DNA of 64,000 nt from Symbiodinium natans. Its lineage: Eukaryota > Sar > Dinophyceae > Suessiales > Symbiodiniaceae. Both the position numbers and the translations under genes were made by a program. This document shows positions 60,839-64,000 of this stretch, in pieces (positions within the stretch are counted from its first letter, which is position 1; the number at the start of each line of letters is the position of its first letter). The notes under the pieces are model-generated. The model made no database searches, had not been told where the DNA came from, and saw only the letters and a program-made list of their open reading frames with translations. The stretch lies in contig CAJNDS010002161.1 in NCBI GenBank assembly GCA_905221605.1, positions 564,294 through 628,293 of the forward strand. The letters run 5' to 3'.

Positions 60839-61117
60839 GCCTGTGTAAACGGGCAAGACCCCGAACGTAAAGCCCGAAATCCCTAACGCCTTTCTTTCTG
60901 CTCTAAAGTGATCAGAGCAGGGCTGAGGGCATTGGGTTTGCCTGGGGCCCAATGTACCTACACTTTAGTAGTAATTAAGTACCCCTATCTAGTAGGTATA
61001 GGCCCTAAAAACTGTAGGTAAGTACGGTCACAGGCAAGTTGTAGCGGGTCTGGGAGAAGGGTTCATTGGATCTGCCCTAAACCCTATAACCCTAAACCCT
61101 GAAAGTCTTAGCCCCCC

Positions 61118-61179
61118 ACGCTCCATGGACAGGACGGCTTTGCTTGTCTCCACCACCGAGGAAGCATCGACGCCTTGAA
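61118..61179 (-). CDS. Candidate exon after TCCCACAG, frame uncertain
   Basis: The acceptor is good. Two frames are open: GVDASSVVETSKAVLSMERG and FKASMLPRWWRQAKPSCPWS. Only the second is in phase with exon 61338-61377. Confidence 0.35.
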
Positions 61180-61212
61180 CTGTGGGACGAATCCAAGGTT
61201 GAGGGTTTACGG

Positions 61213-61313
61213 TTGGGATGTTCCCTTTTATACTAACAGTCATTCTTAGGGATTATAATAAGGGGTACTGTACTCCCTATTTAGGACTGCTAGTAGATGG
61301 GGGAACATCCCAA
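61213..61313. mobile_element. C-family TIR element filling an intron
   Basis: TTGGGATGTTCCCTTTTATA ... GTAGATGGGGGAACATCCCA ends (near-perfect inverted). It occupies 101 of 158 bp of the putative intron 61180-61337. Confidence 0.8.
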
Positions 61314-61337
61314 GTTTCGGGGCGGAGGTTCGCGTAC

Positions 61338-61377
61338 CTGATCTGGAAATGCAGCATGAGTACGCCAGCGCTTGAGT
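61338..61377 (-). CDS. Candidate exon LKRWRTHAAFPDQ
   Basis: 40 bp with acceptor GCCAGAG/A and the strong donor CAG/GTACGC. Function unknown. Confidence 0.45.
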
Positions 61378-61575
61378 CTCTGGCTTACATAAGCAGATGC
61401 TGCGACCGACAATCATGTGTGAAACAGAAAGCAGAGGGTTAAAACGGTTCCGATCCTTCGAGCGTTCCTTGCGTCTTAATTCGCTCTCTCACTCACCCAC
61501 CGTATTTAATGTTACTCTCTGCTCACGGACACTAAGATTAATTTCACTCACATGCTCATTCACTTCGCGTGTGCA

Positions 61576-61690
61576 TATATATATATATATGTATGTATGT
61601 ATATATATATGTATATATGTATATAGTCATATAATTCATATATATATATATGTGTGTGTGTGTGTATCTATGCTATATATATATATATGT
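61576..61690. repeat. TA/TG microsatellites
   Basis: Alternating TATATA, GTATGTA and TGTGTG runs. Confidence 0.95.
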
Positions 61691-61855
61691 GCATGTGCAA
61701 CTTTATATCTTTACGCTAAGATCTAAACCTACAAGACATATCTACATGTTGGTTCCATGAAAATACATACAGCAAGGGGGGGTTGAGCTTTGGGAAGCTT
61801 CGGGATGAAGATACGCTAACATATTGCCCTGCTAGGGGAGAATATCTTTATTTTG

Positions 61856-61970
61856 GGGTTTAGGGTTTAGGGTTTAGGGTTTAGGGTACCAGTAAGTAGT
61901 CGGCCCAAACACGCACCTCCACTTCTGAGCCCGACTGAAGCATGGAACCAAGGAGCCGTGGAAGTACGTG
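61856..61970 (-). CDS. Candidate exon HVLPRLLGSMLQSGSEVEVR with a telomeric intron start
   Basis: 61970-61890 is 27 codons in phase 0 (continuing VWADYLL), with acceptor GTGCACAG and donor TACTG/GTACCC. The intron begins GTACCCTAAACCCTAAACCC: the telomeric array (61856-61886) starts at the donor itself. A shifted frame is also open. Function unknown. Confidence 0.5.
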
Positions 61971-61976
61971 CTGTGC

Positions 61977-62110
61977 AGGCCTGAATACTTAGAATAGGGC
62001 TTTTGTGGGAGGCGGGGGTATTATCGTAGAATTACAAAGGACCATAAGGGAATACCACTAGTACTTACACTAAACCCTAAACCCCTAAACCCCTATTACT
62101 GGGCTTCTAA
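61977..62110. mobile_element. B-family element with telomeric units and an E-family end
   Basis: GGCCTGAATACTTAGAATAG ... GGGAATACCACTAGTA (B), then CCCTAAA/CCCCTAA (62065-62092), then ACTGGGCTTCTAAG (E-type end). Confidence 0.65.
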
Positions 62111-62114
62111 GCTC

Positions 62115-62167
62115 CTTTTGCGGCACCTGCTTCTGCTGCGTCGGCCTCGAAGCTCTGGAATTGCCTG
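62115..62167 (-). CDS. Candidate exon after CAGCCCAG, frame uncertain
   Basis: Minus strand reads either QFQSFEADAAEAGAAKG or AIPELRGRRSRSRCRKRS. Confidence 0.3.
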
Positions 62168-62194
62168 GGCTGAGTGAAGGCTGGTCTGCATACT

Positions 62195-62369
62195 TGGGGT
62201 TTAGGGTTTAGGGTTTAGGGTTTAGGGTTTAGGGATATAGTATACTGAGGTGCGAGGTAGTTATACGTGGGGTTATAAGTAGGGTAGCTATACTTATAAC
62301 GCTTCCTATCACCTTAGTTAGGGCAATTGCTGATCACCCTACTGCATAACTACCCATGAGCCTTCATGG
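62195..62369. mobile_element. Telomeric array and A-family TIR element
   Basis: TTTAGGG 62195-62235. A family 62245-62369 (GGTAGTTATACGTGGGG ... ACTACCCATGAGCCTTCA). Confidence 0.75.
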
Positions 62370-62635
62370 TATATACATATATGTACCTACCGCCGTGTTG
62401 CAGTGGACCTTAGACCTTAGCCGCCATGATGAGCCACATGCTGCTGCTTTTCTCCCCCCCCCTCCAGGAGTATCCGTTTATCATCCTACATCTCAAGAGT
62501 TGGGGTGGACGTAAGGTCTAGAAAATGGGTTTTGACTGTTTTCATGTACTGCAGTTTAGGCTTTGGAGGTCCGAGCGCAGCCACGCTACCCAAAGCCTTC
62601 CTTCTAAGTACCCATGAGCCTTCAACAATAGGGAC

Positions 62636-62701
62636 CTGGTCGAGGCCTGGCCGCTGCTTCAGCTGGACCACATCCGTGGAGGCAACCATGTCGGAGACAT
62701 C
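62636..62701 (-). CDS. Candidate exon DVSDMVASTDVVQLKQRPGL
   Basis: 66 bp, phase 0 at both ends, with acceptor CGCCTGAG/G and donor ACCAG/GTCCCT. A solo A-family right end (62606-62625) lies just inside the next intron. One of the better single-exon calls; no family recognised. Confidence 0.5.
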
Positions 62702-62743
62702 CTCAGGCGGGCCCCAGGTTGTTACATAAACGCAAAGAAGAAC

Positions 62744-62826
62744 AAGAAGATGTATCTTCAAAGGACAACTCTCGCTTCTTTTCAAGAAGATGTATCTTTA
62801 AAGGACAACTCTCGCTTCTTTCAAAG
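62744..62826. repeat. 40-bp tandem duplication
   Basis: AAGAAGATGTATCTTCAAAG recurs 40 bp on at 62784. Confidence 0.9.
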
Positions 62827-63093
62827 AAAATCGCGGCGTAGCCTTACACTCGTTTACAGCTGCTGCGGCCGCTGCACTCTTGATCGGGCCCACTTGTCTC
62901 TGAAGCAACAGTGTGTGTGTGTGTGTGCTCTTAGGAACTGATTATTTATGACAGATCTGGGGCTTTGTGTGCGAGGGGGGGAGTTTTGCATTGCGGTGCA
63001 GGGATTGCGCAGCTTGATGACTCGCATTCAACGCAAACTGCTCAACCCAGCAAGTACCCTCAGAGCACAGCCCGGGCAAGAACTGTTCTGAGC

Positions 63094-63205
63094 TTGGGAT
63101 GGTCCCCCTTATACTGACAGTCCCTAATAGGGGATGATAATAGGGGGCACTGTAGTCCTTAGTACAAGGCGGCTAAACCCTAAACCCTAAACCCTAAACC
63201 CTAGA
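63094..63205. mobile_element. C-family element truncated by a telomeric array
   Basis: The left part of the element (TTGGGATGGTCCCCCTTATA) runs to about 63171, then CCCTAAA 63173-63205 replaces its right end. Confidence 0.75.
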
Positions 63206-63207
63206 AG

Positions 63208-63269
63208 GTTGAGCGGACAAGGATCCGTGACCATGCAGTTGAAGATCTCGAGCAGAGGCAGTTCTGACG
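63208..63269 (+). CDS. Candidate exon VERTRIRDHAVEDLEQRQF
   Basis: Open plus frame to TGA straight after a telomeric array; charged, helix-like. Splice sites unresolved. Confidence 0.3.
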
Positions 63270-63599
63270 TATCGCCCTGGCTGTGGCGACCTCATCCACG
63301 CAGCGAGCCCACTACCGCGTAGTTAAGGAGTCCCCCAAAACCCTATGCCCTAAATCGTCCTAAACCCCTAAACCTTAAACACCCTAAGAAGTCCGGAATC
63401 TGAACTGCATCTAGTTGAAAACGGAGAAAGGGGCGGAGCGCTAAGAGTGACAGGCTTAGTTTCAGGATTCGGGTGGACACCCCCAAATCCTAAACCCTAA
63501 ACCTTAATGTGGGACCCTCTTTAGTGTGGGCCCCCCCCCCCCCGACCCCCTGAACAGTCGAGGCTGGATTTTGCCCTCTATAATGGGCCCGGTATTTTG

Positions 63600-63740
63600 T
63601 ATGAATTTTAAAAGGGGGAGTCTAGATAGATTTAAAAGGGATCCACATGAATTGAAAAGGGATGAGCTTATATGAAAAGGGAGCCGCGCGAATCGAAAAG
63701 GGGTCCGGGATGAGTCTATATGAATTTAAAAGGGATCCAT
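63600..63740. repeat. Tandem ATTTAAAAGGGATCC-type repeat
   Basis: Six or more units of ATGAATTTAAAAGGGATCC with changes; the 72-codon minus frame over it is an artefact. Confidence 0.75.
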
Positions 63741-64000
63741 CGGCTTTTTCCAAATTCGGAGCCTCCGGGCCGGGGCCTTGACATAAAGCGGGGTCCCAAA
63801 TCAGTGCCATTATTCGGGCCGAGGGGGGCTCCTGGACCACCCCCTTGTCGGATTGAACGAAACATTTTTTTCAAATGGTTTCTTAAAAGGAATTAATGGT
63901 TTCGGGCCGGTCGGAATGGATGAGGTCGGCCTTTCAAATCACCAGGTCCGGCTTTAAAATTATAAGGCCCAGCTTTAAGCCAACAGACCGAGGCATCCAA

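Overview
This window looks like nuclear DNA of a dinoflagellate, probably Symbiodiniaceae-like. The evidence is: (i) over a hundred interstitial arrays of the plant/alga telomere heptamer (CCCTAAA on one strand, TTTAGGG on the other) in both orientations; (ii) very short exons of 30-90 bp spread over kilobases; (iii) introns that mostly start with GC rather than GT and end in AG followed by G, a known dinoflagellate habit; (iv) swarms of roughly 100-bp terminal-inverted-repeat (TIR) elements. No rRNA, tRNA, CRISPR array or bacterial-style operon was seen. Almost all long open frames lie in repeats. The real coding sequence is in exons too short for an ATG-to-stop ORF search, and I found it by reading the spacers between repeats.

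The best-supported gene is a Rab-family small GTPase on the minus strand (53829-58108). Nine exons join with matching phases and carry the P-loop, switch [12 protein letters not shown] and a modified G5 motif. Seven of its eight introns contain telomeric repeats. A second minus-strand gene (about 22.5-24.9 kb, perhaps 21-26 kb) carries a split C2 domain. A plus-strand gene ends at 60514, and its last intron (60314-60437, GT-AG) is mostly telomeric repeat. Three plus-strand exons at 40.3-40.8 kb chain in phase but were not recognised. A minus-strand gene or genes at 60.6-62.7 kb, and plus-strand candidates at 5-12, 28-31, 35-42 and 46-48 kb, are less certain. GC-rich spacers here are often open on both strands, so many single-exon calls are deliberately weak.

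Layout. 1-13 kb: dense telomeric arrays separated by exon-sized spacers, with one duplicated two-exon segment (6.0-7.4 kb). 13148-20863: a 7.7-kb block of simple and satellite DNA bounded by a 27-bp perfect inverted repeat; inside are a TAG microsatellite, a three-module satellite that flips orientation near 14250, a GATGGGG minisatellite and a 307-309-bp satellite built of CCCGGG-centred palindromes. 21-26 kb: C2 gene. 26-48 kb: telomeric arrays, TIR elements and scattered candidate exons. 49.15-50.69 kb: an AT-rich island with GC-stem hairpins and no telomeric repeat, followed by T/G-rich low-complexity sequence. 51.4-53.8 kb: sparse sequence. 53.8-58.1 kb: Rab gene. 58.4-62.7 kb: further genes around a G-rich tract.

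Telomeric arrays sit inside introns, inside TIR elements and inside satellite DNA. They therefore behave as a dispersed insertion class, not as chromosome-end relics. All identifications come from reading the sequence; no database search was possible.
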